Shown: positions 8,368 to 17,712 of the stretch, piece by piece | How the letters are laid out: each line of letters starts with the position of its first letter | How positions within the stretch are numbered: position 1 is the first letter of the stretch | NCBI GenBank assembly: GCA_025059235.1 | Contig: JANXCV010000001.1 | Span: 124,001-188,000, forward strand | Length of the DNA stretch: 64,000 nt | Source: Candidatus Calescibacterium sp. | GTDB taxonomy: Bacteria > DRYD01 | Direction of reading: 5' to 3' | Notes under the pieces: generated by a model | Database searches by the model: none | Seen by the model: the letters and a program-made list of their open reading frames with translations, nothing else | Told to the model about the DNA's origin: nothing | Made by a program: the position numbers and the translations under genes

Positions 8368-10077
8368 TCACTTTATTTTTTGACCTTCTATCAGGTAATA
8401 TGGTATAACGTTTTTTATTAGAACTTTTACTTCTCTTACGCCGTCAAAAGGTACCTCAAAATCGAAATGAATAACCAACGGAAATCCATTGTATAAGGAA
8501 TACATTCTTTTATGACTGATTTCTTGCATCATCCATGCTTCAACGTCTATCTGATCTCCCTGTTTGGGAAAATGATCAACGATAGATTTATCGATTTGTT
8601 GAAGGGGTCTTATTTTGAACTTATGGTGTTTATGGATGTAGTAGTAAGCTTTATAGGCTCTTACGATGAGCTTAAACCCATAATCGTCTAAGAACTTATA
8701 GAACTCGTTTGAAATGTACTCTTCTACGAAGTAAGGTATTAGCTCAGACGAAAGTTCTAAGTAGATATATTTTTCTTTTGAGCCTATGAGTTTTAAGACG
8801 TAGGAATTGATTGAGTTTACGATTTGGATGACCTGGTATTTTGGAGAGACGACATATCCTGCTCCTTGACAGTGTTTACATGGTGTACTTATCTTATTGT
8901 AGTTTCCTTCTTCGATCCTTTGCCGGGTTATTTCAAGTATTCCAAGGTTCGTAAATCCCCATATTTTTATTCTCTTTCTCTCTTCCTTAAATAGTTTTTC
9001 CATTTCTTCGACTATTTTTTTATTTATTTCTTGCTTTTTCTGTTCATCTTGGACTTTTAGGAAGTCTATCAGTACAATTCCGGAAACATCTCTTATTCTT
9101 ATTTGTCTTACTATTTCTTTTAAAGCGTTGAGGTTTACGTTCTTATAAGTTTCTAGGGTATTTTCAGCAATATAACTTCCAGAGTTGACATCTATAGTGG
9201 TTCCCAATTCATTATGTTGAATTATTAGATATCCTCCAGTGGGTAAGTTAACCCTGGGCTTAATCAGATCTTGAAAATCTATTCTGATGTTGTAGTATTC
9301 TAGAATGTTTTTCTTTGTTCTTATTGGGTCGAAGTAGGAAACAGAGTTAACATACTGAGGCAAAAAATAAGATAGGTATTTTTTTATTTCTTCGTAGTCT
9401 TGCTTGTTATCGACGATCACTTCGGTTTTGGGTTCAAAGTACTCTCTTACAATTTTTACCGGGAAATATTCATCTTTGTAAATTAGTCCCTCATAATTTC
9501 TACTGTTGTAGTCTTCCAATATTTTTTTCCAGGTTTTATAGAGCATTTCTATATCTTTTATTACTTCGATGGCATCGGAGTATTGGGAATTGGTTCTTGC
9601 TATAAATCCCACATTTTTTATTTCTGGATAAGTATAGCTCAACTTTTCCCTTATGTTCTCAAGCTTCATCCTTATTACTTCTTCTACATCCTTTTCCTCG
9701 ATCTTATTGGACACTTTTATAGAGTTTTCGTATGGTAATAGTACAGCGTGTTTACCTGCTATGGTTACATATGCAGAAAGTTGAGGGGATTTATATTTGA
9801 CGGAAGTTTTTTTGACCTTGACCATTATAAATGAGTTTACTTCTGGTTGGATAAAGGGGGGAATGTCGTTCAGGTTGAGAAACCCAGTCCTTGAGTTCCC
9901 TAAACTTACAAAACAAGCGTTTATCCCCTTCTGAATACTCGTTATTCTTCCTTTGTATATACTTCCTACATCAGAAGCATCTATATCTATCTGGACAGTT
10001 ATTATCTCTTGGTTTTCGATAACAACAGCTATAGAAGGTTTAATGAAAGATTGTATTAGTATTAATCGTGAGTGCAT
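8368..10077 (-). CDS. rng: Ribonuclease E/G family endoribonuclease
   Basis: A 569-residue RNase G-like enzyme. An S1 RNA-binding domain near residues 35-110 (GSIYKGRITSIQKGINACFV) leads into the catalytic core. The DNase I-like subdomain carries GGYLIIQHNELGTTIDVNSG and SGIVLIDFL, holding the two Asp that bind magnesium. The zinc-link CKHCQGAGY (two Cys, one CxxC) follows, and a small-domain tail completes it. It lacks the long degradosome scaffold of RNase E, so RNase G is the nearer name. It processes rRNA and starts mRNA decay. Its position 15 bp after rpmA repeats a neighbourhood seen in many bacteria, where rng lies with rplU/rpmA. Confidence 0.92.
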   Translation of the reverse strand: MHSRLILIQSFIKPSIAVVIENQEIITVQIDIDASDVGSIYKGRITSIQKGINACFVSLGNSRTGFLNLNDIPPFIQPEVNSFIMVKVKKTSVKYKSPQLSAYVTIAGKHAVLLPYENSIKVSNKIEEKDVEEVIRMKLENIREKLSYTYPEIKNVGFIARTNSQYSDAIEVIKDIEMLYKTWKKILEDYNSRNYEGLIYKDEYFPVKIVREYFEPKTEVIVDNKQDYEEIKKYLSYFLPQYVNSVSYFDPIRTKKNILEYYNIRIDFQDLIKPRVNLPTGGYLIIQHNELGTTIDVNSGSYIAENTLETYKNVNLNALKEIVRQIRIRDVSGIVLIDFLKVQDEQKKQEINKKIVEEMEKLFKEERKRIKIWGFTNLGILEITRQRIEEGNYNKISTPCKHCQGAGYVVSPKYQVIQIVNSINSYVLKLIGSKEKYIYLELSSELIPYFVEEYISNEFYKFLDDYGFKLIVRAYKAYYYIHKHHKFKIRPLQQIDKSIVDHFPKQGDQIDVEAWMMQEISHKRMYSLYNGFPLVIHFDFEVPFDGVREVKVLIKNVIPYYLIEGQKIK

Positions 10078-10092
10078 TGAAAATTATGTTGC

Positions 10093-10350
10093 TTATTCTT
10101 GGTTTACTAGGATATCTACAAAGGTTTTGTGTTTAGTTCTTCTGAATTTTACTATTCCGTCAGATAGTGCGAAGATGGTGTAGTCTGATCCTAGGGCTGT
10201 GTTTATTCCTGGGTATATTTTGGTTCCCCGTTGTCTTACTATGATATTTCCGGCTTTGACGAATTGTCCATCATAAGCCTTGATACCTAGTCTTTTGCTA
10301 TTGCTATCTCTACCGTTTTTACTGGCACTTCCAGATTTTTTTTGTGCCAT
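10093..10350 (-). CDS. rpmA: 50S ribosomal protein L27
   Basis: An 85-residue L27. The N-terminus [20 protein letters not shown] is the standard flexible tail that reaches the peptidyl-transferase centre; [23 protein letters not shown] is the family core. A GTG in frame nine bases upstream is possible, but AGAGAGGTGAT sits at proper spacing before the ATG and overlaps that GTG, so the ATG is chosen. There is no cleavable N-terminal extension of the Firmicutes type. rplU (L21), which normally precedes it, is not present here; sucD lies upstream instead. Confidence 0.96.
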   Translation of the reverse strand: MAQKKSGSASKNGRDSNSKRLGIKAYDGQFVKAGNIIVRQRGTKIYPGINTALGSDYTIFALSDGIVKFRRTKHKTFVDILVNQE

Positions 10351-10363
10351 ATGGATCACCTCT

Positions 10364-11260
10364 CTAGGCTCCCAAGTTTAATCTAGAGAATTCTTGGAGA
10401 ATAGTTTGTGGTATAGAGGTAATGGTATCGACGACTATAGCACCTGCTTCCTTTAGTTTTTGGATTTTATAGTCTGGTTTTCCGGATTTACCCATGATTA
10501 TAGCTCCTGCGTGTCCCATTCTTTTTCCTTCGGGAGCGTTTCTACCGACAATAAAGGATATGACGGGTTTATTTTTTTGGACTAGTTTTTTGACCACTTC
10601 AGCTGCTTCTTCTTCATCGCTTCCACCTATTTCTCCGACCATCACAACTGCCTTTGTTTGATCATCTTCTAGGAACATGGATAAGACGTGTTTGAATCTT
10701 AAACCGATAAGAGGGTCTCCTCCTAGTCCGACGACAGTTGTCTGCCCCAAACCGCTGTCTTTTAGTAGTTTTAGTATTTCGTATGATATTGTTCCGCTTC
10801 TTGATACCAGGCCTACTACACCGGGTTCCAGAACGTTATTGGGTATTATTCCTATTTTTGTTTGGCCAGCAGTAGCTATACCCGGGCAGTTAGGGCCAAT
10901 CATCATACATCCATATTTCCTAAGATAATAATGAACCTTTAGCATATCGTGTTGAGGAATCCCTTCGGTTATTACGATTATAAGTTTTATTCCTGCAAGA
11001 CAGGCTTCAAGTATGCTTGAAGGAGCAGATTTAGCCGGAACAAATATGACCGTAGCATCCACCTGCCCAACAGAACAAATAGCTTCTTGAACGGTATTGA
11101 ATATCGGAACACCCAGGAAAGTCTGTCCACCTTTATAGGGAGTAACTCCTGCAACGATATTAGTACCATACTCTAACATCCTTTGAGTATGAAAGCTTCC
11201 TTCTTTTCCTGTTATCCCCTGAACAATTACCCTCGTAGATTTATCAACCAATATTGCCAT
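10364..11260 (-). CDS. sucD: Succinyl-CoA ligase alpha subunit
   Basis: A 298-residue CoA-binding and phospho-His subunit. [13 protein letters not shown] (9-21) is the CoA Rossmann loop; GPNCPGIAT and [10 protein letters not shown] match the family, and the phosphorylated His250 lies in [10 protein letters not shown]. With the beta subunit SucC it interconverts succinyl-CoA plus ADP/GDP with succinate plus nucleoside triphosphate. No sucC is in the window, so the partner must be elsewhere. The gene heads the minus-strand run towards rpmA. Confidence 0.93.
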   Translation of the reverse strand: MAILVDKSTRVIVQGITGKEGSFHTQRMLEYGTNIVAGVTPYKGGQTFLGVPIFNTVQEAICSVGQVDATVIFVPAKSAPSSILEACLAGIKLIIVITEGIPQHDMLKVHYYLRKYGCMMIGPNCPGIATAGQTKIGIIPNNVLEPGVVGLVSRSGTISYEILKLLKDSGLGQTTVVGLGGDPLIGLRFKHVLSMFLEDDQTKAVVMVGEIGGSDEEEAAEVVKKLVQKNKPVISFIVGRNAPEGKRMGHAGAIIMGKSGKPDYKIQKLKEAGAIVVDTITSIPQTILQEFSRLNLGA

Positions 11261-11444
11261 ATCCTTACCGATAACTTAAATCATTCTTAAGATAATATTC
11301 TTTTACGAAATTATCAAATCCTTCAACATATTCTTAACTTATATCAGCAGCTATTAAAAATTCGTAAAATTCTGGGAGTATGCATGTAAAAAAATTGTTA
11401 AAATAACAGAAAGAAATCTTCACAAATCAGGGAACATAAGCAAA

Positions 11445-11450
11445 TATACT
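11445..11450 (+). promoter_or_regulatory. Possible -10 box for the prepilin gene
   Basis: TATACT lies eight bases before the ATG at 11459, and no Shine-Dalgarno sequence precedes that ATG. A start a few bases downstream would give a nearly leaderless mRNA. No -35 element is evident at normal spacing, so support is weak. The rest of the 198-bp divergent region between sucD and this gene shows only AT-rich sequence. Confidence 0.2.
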
Positions 11451-11458
11451 ATATTGGT

Positions 11459-12127
11459 ATGACGAGAAGAGGTCTGACACTAGTAGAGATAATAGTAACG
11501 ATAGGAATTTTGTCGTTAATAATACTGAGCCTTATAACGAGTAGTATTTTCATAGTAAGGTCTTCTCAGATGATATCGGAAACTCAACTAATAAAATCAA
11601 AACTGACTTACTATTACTACAACGGAGTCTTTGCTCCGTTTTTTATTACCGATGCCGTATATAATCCTAACAAACTATTCCAATACACAAGAAGTACTAG
11701 AGGAATATTAGAAAATCATAGGTTGAAAGTAGAGGATGTTAATTTCAATGCAATACAAATCCTTGAAGAACTAAAAACAAAACTAAGAGAAGACATCGAA
11801 ATGAAAGATAGAGGAATAGAAATAGAAAGCGTAGATATAAAACTATCAGATAAACCAATAGTATCGGTGATAATAGATGAAACAGATGATTCTTCTAAAA
11901 CAACCCCAAGGAGATACAGAATAAAAGCAACGTTAGCATGGTTCAACGTAAGAATTGAATACAGAACTAGAGATAACAGAATTTTATCGATAACAATGGA
12001 GCTACCTATTATCAACAATGTTGATAGTAGTAATATAATACCTGAAGATGATAAAGGAGGAAATGGTAACCACCCAGGAAGTACTCCACCAATTTTTCGT
12101 CCGGCTAGTCCTCATAAGAGCAATTAA
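11459..12127 (+). CDS. Type IV prepilin-like protein
   Basis: A 222-residue protein with a class III signal: the short basic leader MTRRG is followed by LTLVEIIVTIGILSLIIL, the N-methylation and assembly helix, with Glu at the fifth mature position. Prepilin peptidase would cut after Gly5. The rest is a hydrophilic globular region with a Pro/Ser/Gly-rich tail. It stands alone in front of tRNA-Ser, away from the other prepilin genes in the window. It is probably a minor pilin or pseudopilin; which one cannot be told. Confidence 0.8.
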   Translation: MTRRGLTLVEIIVTIGILSLIILSLITSSIFIVRSSQMISETQLIKSKLTYYYYNGVFAPFFITDAVYNPNKLFQYTRSTRGILENHRLKVEDVNFNAIQILEELKTKLREDIEMKDRGIEIESVDIKLSDKPIVSVIIDETDDSSKTTPRRYRIKATLAWFNVRIEYRTRDNRILSITMELPIINNVDSSNIIPEDDKGGNGNHPGSTPPIFRPASPHKSN

Positions 12128-12176
12128 GTTTTTGTTTAAGAGGTTTTATTATTTTTTTGTGGAATAGGATTTTTAA

Positions 12177-12268
12177 GGAGAGGTGGCCGAGTGGTCGAAG
12201 GCGCTCGCCTGCTAAGCGAGAGTGTCGCTTAATAGGCGACACCACGGGTTCGAATCCCGTCCTCTCCG
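12177..12268 (+). tRNA. tRNA-Ser (anticodon GCU)
   Basis: A 92-base class II tRNA. The acceptor stem GGAGAGG (12177-12183) pairs with CCTCTCC (12261-12267), with discriminator G. The anticodon stem CTCGC/GCGAG encloses the loop CTGCTAA with anticodon GCT at 12211-12213. A long variable arm (TGTCGC..GCGACA) is typical of serine tRNAs. The T arm ACGGG/CCCGT has the loop TTCGAAT. The 3' CCA is not encoded. It reads AGC and AGU codons. Confidence 0.97.
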
Positions 12269-12293
12269 CTCTATCCAAAAAGGAGGTCTATAC

Positions 12294-12593
12294 ATGCAAC
12301 TGAATAAATCTATACTTACTCAGGTCCAAAACATGATGGCTAAAATGCAGCAAGAAATGTCGAAAATGAGTTTCGAAGGAACCTCAGGTAACGGAAAAGT
12401 AAAAGTAACCTGTAACGGATTACAAGAAATAACATCGGTAAAGCTAGATCCAGAACTACTAAAAGAAGATGTGTCACTCGTAGAAGATCTGATATTAGTA
12501 GCAGTAAACGATGCACTAAACAAATCTAAAGAAGCGGGAAACAACGCAGTAGCTCGGCTAATGGCAAATATGAACCTGCCCAACATATTCTGA
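12294..12593 (+). CDS. YbaB/EbfC nucleoid-associated protein
   Basis: A 99-residue protein that binds DNA as a dimer. It has the usual pattern: an N-terminal helix rich in Gln/Met (QNMMAKMQQEMSKM), a central sheet GKVKVTCNGLQEITSVKLDPELL, then EDLILVAVNDALNKSKE. The start is the ATG after AGGAGG at 12281-12286. The longer reading frame that runs back into the tRNA is discarded. Its stop overlaps the lpxC start (TGATG). In many genomes ybaB sits beside recR and dnaX; here the neighbours differ. Confidence 0.9.
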   Translation: MQLNKSILTQVQNMMAKMQQEMSKMSFEGTSGNGKVKVTCNGLQEITSVKLDPELLKEDVSLVEDLILVAVNDALNKSKEAGNNAVARLMANMNLPNIF

Positions 12594-13371
12594 TGAAATC
12601 AAAAACGATAAAACAAAAGATCAAAATATCTGGAATAGGAATACATACAGGCTTAAAATCCACAATCTTTCTTCATCCCGATGAAACCCCAATCCGCTTC
12701 GTCAATAAAAAAAAATAGTAAACCTCAACCCCCACAAAGTAGTAAACACTATAGGTAGCACAGATATCGAAATAGCAAAAACAATAGAACACTTGTTGGC
12801 AGTCCTATTCACAAACAAAATAGATAGATTGACAATAGAGGTAGATGGCTCAGAAATACCAATATTAGATGGTAGCATCGAGGAACTAAATAAAATAATC
12901 CAAGAACAAGTAATAGAGCTAGACCAAGAAGCAAAAGAGTTTGTAGTACCCTTCTACACTGAAATTGAAGGATACAGTATATTCCCATCTGATAGTCTGG
13001 AAATATACTCCTACCTAGAAGATCCTAAAACTCATGCCAAGACATTTCTGTACTGGCAAGAATCATCCGAACTTATACCAGCTAAAACATATGGATACAT
13101 CCAAGATTACCCTATCCTTAAAGAACTCAATCTAGCAAAAGGCAGTAACATCTATAATACAACTATTCTCAGTTTAAACAACCAAAGTTCTAAACCTACT
13201 TATTTAGCTAACTATCATAAAATCATAGACTTCCTAGGAGATATATACACAACATGTATACCGTATATCAAAGGTATTTTTTACCTACACAATCCCAATC
13301 ACACAAAAAACAATAAAATTGCGATAACCGTGTACAATCTTTTCACGAGGGGAGTGATAAAAGATGATTAA
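12593..13371 (+). pseudogene. lpxC: lpxC split by a -1 frameshift at an A9 run
   Basis: UDP-3-O-acyl-N-acetylglucosamine deacetylase, the committed step of lipid A synthesis. The first frame runs from 12593 (TIKQKIKISGIGIHTG, a typical LpxC start) to a TAG at 12716. The -1 frame resumes within nine A's (12707-12715) and continues IVNLNPHKVVNTIGSTDIE, then TIEHLLA with the Glu/His pair, EVDGSEIPILDG, IPAKTYGY, HKIIDFLGD and HNPNHTKN. All zinc and catalytic residues are present (Glu-His, His...Asp, final His). One extra A, or a -1 slip, gives an intact protein of about 259 residues, shorter than the usual 300. It could be transcriptional slippage, ribosomal frameshifting, a mutation or a sequence error. 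Conserved sequence on both sides favours a working product. Confidence 0.85.
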
Positions 13372-15463
13372 TAAATATTTTGATATTCATACTCTTCTGC
13401 ATCCTCAGAGTATAGCCATAGTCGGAATATCTGGTAAAAGGGATCATATAAGTTATTCATTACTTGAAAACATTGTTGATTGTGGTTATCAGGGGGTAGT
13501 ATATCCTGTTAATCCCAAACTAAGAGCGATAAAAGGGATCAGATGTTACCCGAAGATTACTGATATTCCGGATTTAGTTGATGTAGCTATAATAATTTTG
13601 AAACCAGAATTGACGATAGAAGTTTTGAAAGAGTCTGCAAAAATGGGGATAAAAAATTTCATAATAATAGCAAGTGGTTTTGCAGAAGCTGGGTTCCCAA
13701 ATTACGAACAAAAACTAAAAGAAATCTCAGATAAGTATAATCTTACCCTTCTGGGACCAAACTGCGTAGGTATAATAAACACATATCATAACTTGAATGC
13801 CTCTTTTGCATTAAAAGGAATTCCTAAGCAGGGTAGAGTATCTATCATCTCCCAAAGCGGTGGATTCTCGATTGGAATAGTGGAATATCTAACCAAAATG
13901 AAACGAGGAATAAGTAAACTAGTAAGCGTAGGGAATAAGGCAGTACTACAGGAAAGTAATTTTCTTGAGTATCTTGCAAAAGACGACACAACCAAAGTAA
14001 TAGCTCTCTACGTAGAAGATATAAGAAACTTTGAGGATTTTGAGAAAGAGGCTTATAATTTGCTAAGGTTAAACAAACCAATAGTGGTTTTCAAAGGGGG
14101 TCAAACTGAGGAAGGTAGCGTTGCATCCTCTTCTCATACAGCAGCACTGACAGAAACAATCGATTATTACAAAGCACTGTTTAATAAAACTGGATGCATC
14201 TTCATCGATAGAATAGAAGAATTTTACTTTATCCTATATGCAATCGAAAAAAACGAAGATTTCCTTGAAGAAAGAGGGAAAAGAGTTCTAATAGTTTCTA
14301 ACTGTGGAGGATGTGCAGTAATAAACACAGACTTCGCTATAAAACATGGTCTAGAAGTTAGCAAAATATCAGAAGAATTTAAAGAGGATCTTAGACAAAT
14401 ACTTCCTCCAGCAGCAGCAATAAACAATCCGATAGACATAGTAGGAGACGCAGATCACCTAAGAATTGAAAAAACAATCCATACAGTTATGAAATACAAA
14501 CATGAATACGACTACCTTATTCTTAACATACAACGACAATCAACAATAAAAATGGAAGAAGTCACCAAAACCATCTTTAATCTATCATCAAAACTAAAAC
14601 AAGAAAAAATATTAACCCTTTCATGTATGTTTGGATTAGATATAACCCAAAAAGAGTATGATTATCTTCATGAATCGAATATTCCAGTATTCGTATATCC
14701 GGAGAACCTAACATTGACCTTGAAAAAAATAACTGAATATAATTTCAAGAGAAGGCTAATACTTTCACATAAGGTTGATTTTTCGCCATCGGATATGGAT
14801 ATAGAATGGGATGAGTTAAGAAGGATAACATTGGAGGGGGAGAAGTGGGAGGGATTCCTATGCCCTTCATCCGTACTCAAAATACTGAAAATCCTTAATC
14901 TAAATATCCCTGAAACAGTTCAGATTTCTCAAAGTGAATTTGAATTAAACCTTGAGTTTCCAGTAGTAGCAAAAACAGGATCTCCCAAAATCATCCACAA
15001 AACAGAAAACAAAGGAATATATCTGAACATAACCACTATAGATGAACTAAAAGAGAAAATCCAAGAGCTAAGAAAATTGGATTCAAGAGTGATAGTCCAA
15101 AAGATGATACCCGTAGATCTAGAACTAATACTGGGTATAAGAAAAAGTAGGAAGCTTAATCAAACATTGATAATATTGGGTATAGGTGGTATAATGGTGG
15201 AATTGTTAAAAACTTTTCAATCTGCTCTTGCTCCAGTAGATAAGTTCCAAATAGATCAGATGCTCGAAAATCTAGGACTGTCAAAAATATTCCAAAACTT
15301 CCGAGGAAAGAAATACAATAAAGACCAATTGATAGAAGTAGTCAATAAGCTGTCCGAGTTAGCCAGTAGAATCAATGAAATAGAAGAAATCGAAGTTAAC
15401 CCCCTAGCACTTAATAGCCAAGGTATATTCATACTAGATTGTAGGATAAAATGTTACCAATAA
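13364..15463 (+). CDS. ADP-forming acyl-CoA synthetase, fused alpha-beta
   Basis: A 699-residue fusion of the acetate-CoA ligase (ADP-forming) alpha and beta subunits. Residues 10-110 are the CoA-binding domain (SIAIVGISGK, VYPVNPK). Ligase-CoA domains follow with GPNCVGIIN and SIISQSGGF; the phospho-His is in SVASSSHTAAL. The last 220 residues form the ATP-grasp part (FPVVAKTGSPKIIHKTENKG, ILGIGGIMVELL, EIEVNPLAL). It makes ATP from acyl-CoA, common in fermentative archaea and some bacteria. It overlaps lpxC by 8 bp and ksgA by 13 bp. Confidence 0.9.
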   Translation: MINKYFDIHTLLHPQSIAIVGISGKRDHISYSLLENIVDCGYQGVVYPVNPKLRAIKGIRCYPKITDIPDLVDVAIIILKPELTIEVLKESAKMGIKNFIIIASGFAEAGFPNYEQKLKEISDKYNLTLLGPNCVGIINTYHNLNASFALKGIPKQGRVSIISQSGGFSIGIVEYLTKMKRGISKLVSVGNKAVLQESNFLEYLAKDDTTKVIALYVEDIRNFEDFEKEAYNLLRLNKPIVVFKGGQTEEGSVASSSHTAALTETIDYYKALFNKTGCIFIDRIEEFYFILYAIEKNEDFLEERGKRVLIVSNCGGCAVINTDFAIKHGLEVSKISEEFKEDLRQILPPAAAINNPIDIVGDADHLRIEKTIHTVMKYKHEYDYLILNIQRQSTIKMEEVTKTIFNLSSKLKQEKILTLSCMFGLDITQKEYDYLHESNIPVFVYPENLTLTLKKITEYNFKRRLILSHKVDFSPSDMDIEWDELRRITLEGEKWEGFLCPSSVLKILKILNLNIPETVQISQSEFELNLEFPVVAKTGSPKIIHKTENKGIYLNITTIDELKEKIQELRKLDSRVIVQKMIPVDLELILGIRKSRKLNQTLIILGIGGIMVELLKTFQSALAPVDKFQIDQMLENLGLSKIFQNFRGKKYNKDQLIEVVNKLSELASRINEIEEIEVNPLALNSQGIFILDCRIKCYQ

Positions 15464-16236
15464 AAAAAAGGAAAAGCATAGGGCAACATATACTGAAAAA
15501 CAAAGAGATAATCCGGGATCTATGTAATTTCATAACAGAAAATGCACCCGAAAATAAGTATGTTCTGTTTGAAATAGGCTCTGGTCAGGGAAATTTGACT
15601 ATTCCCCTGCTAAAAAAACTTTATACTCTACCCAATAAACCAGAACTCATCATACTTAACGAAATAGATTACAGATACCTTAAATTGCTTAAAAATAACC
15701 TTCAGGAAGAAAAATTGGACGAACTATTTAGGATAGAGTTCTTAACTCAACCGTTTGAAAAGTGCTCCCTGAATCATGAAAACGTCTATCTTGTAGGCAA
15801 TATTCCCTTTTATATAACTGGATTGGTGTTTAGGAAACTGGTCCAAAGTTATAGTCTAATCAACAGAGTAGTGATAAATCTCCAGAAAGATGTAGTTGAC
15901 AAAATAAGTTCGCCGAATAACCCCTTAGGTATAACCTTTCACATAGGTTGGGAGGTAGTCAAATACAGAATAATACCTCCGGAGTTGTACGATCCTCCTC
16001 CCAAAGTCTTCTCACAAATTGTTCTTATGAAAAATAAAAAAAATAGACTTATTTCAGAAAAGTTCGTAAAATTTCTCTACAAGATCTTTACAGCAAGAAA
16101 AAAACTGTTGAAAAATATTCTTAATGAAAAAGAAAAAGCTACCATCCGAAATCCATCTGTCCTAGATAAAAGACCCATTCATCTCAATCCACAAGAAGTA
16201 ATAGACATATACAAAGATATATACCAATGCACATAG
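15451..16236 (+). CDS. rsmA: 16S rRNA (adenine-N6,N6) dimethyltransferase
   Basis: A 261-residue KsgA/RsmA enzyme. It starts with KRKSIGQHILKNKEIIRDL (FGQ-type box). The SAM motif is LFEIGSGQGNLT. The catalytic motif IV reads GNIPFYIT, an accepted variant of NLPY. The C-terminal helical domain includes DPPPKVFSQIV. It dimethylates the two adjacent adenines near the 16S 3' end during 30S maturation. It overlaps the synthetase before it and recF after it, so these genes form one transcription unit. Confidence 0.92.
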   Translation: MLPIKKRKSIGQHILKNKEIIRDLCNFITENAPENKYVLFEIGSGQGNLTIPLLKKLYTLPNKPELIILNEIDYRYLKLLKNNLQEEKLDELFRIEFLTQPFEKCSLNHENVYLVGNIPFYITGLVFRKLVQSYSLINRVVINLQKDVVDKISSPNNPLGITFHIGWEVVKYRIIPPELYDPPPKVFSQIVLMKNKKNRLISEKFVKFLYKIFTARKKLLKNILNEKEKATIRNPSVLDKRPIHLNPQEVIDIYKDIYQCT

Positions 16237-17318
16237 AAAAAGTTTTACTTGAAAATTATAGAATATTTCGAAACAGAGAGATAGAATTTGGAAATGGTAT
16301 AAACCTTGTTTTTGGAAAAAATTCTTCGGGGAAAACCTCATTATTGGAATCAATATTCTTTACCTTTTCAGGAGAAATTTTGAACGATTTTAACCCGATA
16401 AATTATGAGTCAAATTCCGCAAGAGTCCAAATCAATTTTTTATCCAACGAAGTTTATAATCAGATAACACTGATTCTGAAAAGCAAAGAAAACAAAGTAG
16501 ATAAGCTTCTTTATCTTAATGAGAAGAGAATAGAAACGTTCAAAGAGATTCGAGAAAAATTCCTATGTCCCTTTTTGATGAATACCTTTGACATATCCTT
16601 TATGGAACCAGAAAATAAAAGAAATATTATCGACAGATTTTTGAAAATCAGTGATAAAGAATACGGGAACCTTTACTATAACTTTAAAAGGGCTTTGAGA
16701 CAAAAATCGAATTTACTTAAAAGAAAAGTTTTAGAAGATAATTCAATAATTGAATCTCTCGATAACAAAATAGCTGAATACTCAGCAGAAATATCCTATA
16801 AAAGAGCAAGTATACTCAGATCAATACTAGAAGACTTAAATATAGTCTGTAGAAAGATATGGAAGAATATAGAACAAGTGAGAATAATATTTTCAGTCGC
16901 TTACGGTGAAAATATACAGATAGATCAAAACATGCTCACAAAACAACAACTAAAAAACCATTATCTACAGGCAATAAAAACATATAAAAGAGAAGAGATA
17001 GATAAAGAAAGAGTTTTAATCAGTTCAAACAGAGACAATTTTGAATTTCTAGTTGTCATGGCTAATAAGTCATACCCCATAAAAAATATTTTTTCACAGA
17101 GTCAAATAAATATGTTTACATTGATATTCTTTTTGAGCTTGATAAAAAAAATAAGACAAATTTATGGTTATTATCCTGTAGTGTTGCTTGATGAACCCTT
17201 TGTATTTTTGGACCAGACAAACACGGAAAAAATCATAAAGGTACTAAATAACTACCCCCAAGTGATAATAACCTCAAATAGAGATATAGAGATTATCAAG
17301 AACAGGATTCGTTTGTAA
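16227..17318 (+). CDS. recF: DNA replication and repair protein RecF
   Basis: A 363-residue SMC-like ATPase. Walker A is GKNSSGKTS near residue 30 after the typical start HIEKVLLENYRIF. The signature motif SQSQINMF and Walker B VVLLDEPFVFLD lie near the C-terminus. A short helical insertion between them replaces a long coiled coil, as in RecF. With RecO and RecR it loads RecA at gaps. It lies outside the usual dnaA-dnaN-recF-gyrB context and overlaps ksgA by 10 bp. Confidence 0.9.
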   Translation: MHIEKVLLENYRIFRNREIEFGNGINLVFGKNSSGKTSLLESIFFTFSGEILNDFNPINYESNSARVQINFLSNEVYNQITLILKSKENKVDKLLYLNEKRIETFKEIREKFLCPFLMNTFDISFMEPENKRNIIDRFLKISDKEYGNLYYNFKRALRQKSNLLKRKVLEDNSIIESLDNKIAEYSAEISYKRASILRSILEDLNIVCRKIWKNIEQVRIIFSVAYGENIQIDQNMLTKQQLKNHYLQAIKTYKREEIDKERVLISSNRDNFEFLVVMANKSYPIKNIFSQSQINMFTLIFFLSLIKKIRQIYGYYPVVLLDEPFVFLDQTNTEKIIKVLNNYPQVIITSNRDIEIIKNRIRL

Positions 17319-17371
17319 AAAAGGGAACACTGTGTAAGAAAACTAAATAATTAAGGAAGGAGGATATATAG

Positions 17372-17710
17372 ATGGCTTGGAGGAATTTGAGGGAGCTTGA
17401 TGACCCAGTGATAAAAGAAATCCTCGAAATGCTTGCTCCCATACAAGATCCTGAAATAGGACTAAGTATAGTAGATCTGGGATTAGTGTACGACATAAGA
17501 TATGATCTTGAAAATAAATCGTTGGAAGTAGATGTGACGTTGACTACTCCTGCTTGCCCCATGGGAGAAATAATACTTAACCAAATAGAAGATACTCTCA
17601 AAAACCATAAGGATTTTCAAAAAATATCTGTCAATTTGGTTTGGACTCCAGAATATGATCCCAGAATCATGGCAGAAGATTACATAAAAGAAATGCTAGG
17701 ATTATACTAA
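17372..17710 (+). CDS. MIP18/DUF59 family iron-sulfur assembly protein
   Basis: A 112-residue single-domain protein with the two family blocks: IQDPEIGLSIVDLGLVYDI (24-42) and VTLTTPACPMGE with its conserved Cys. Related proteins (SufT, PaaD, Cia2) help place Fe-S clusters into target proteins. The start follows a strong AAGGAGG site. No suf or isc genes are nearby, so the targets are unknown. It trails the lpxC-recF group by about 50 bp. Confidence 0.88.
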   Translation: MAWRNLRELDDPVIKEILEMLAPIQDPEIGLSIVDLGLVYDIRYDLENKSLEVDVTLTTPACPMGEIILNQIEDTLKNHKDFQKISVNLVWTPEYDPRIMAEDYIKEMLGLY

Positions 17711-17712
17711 AC

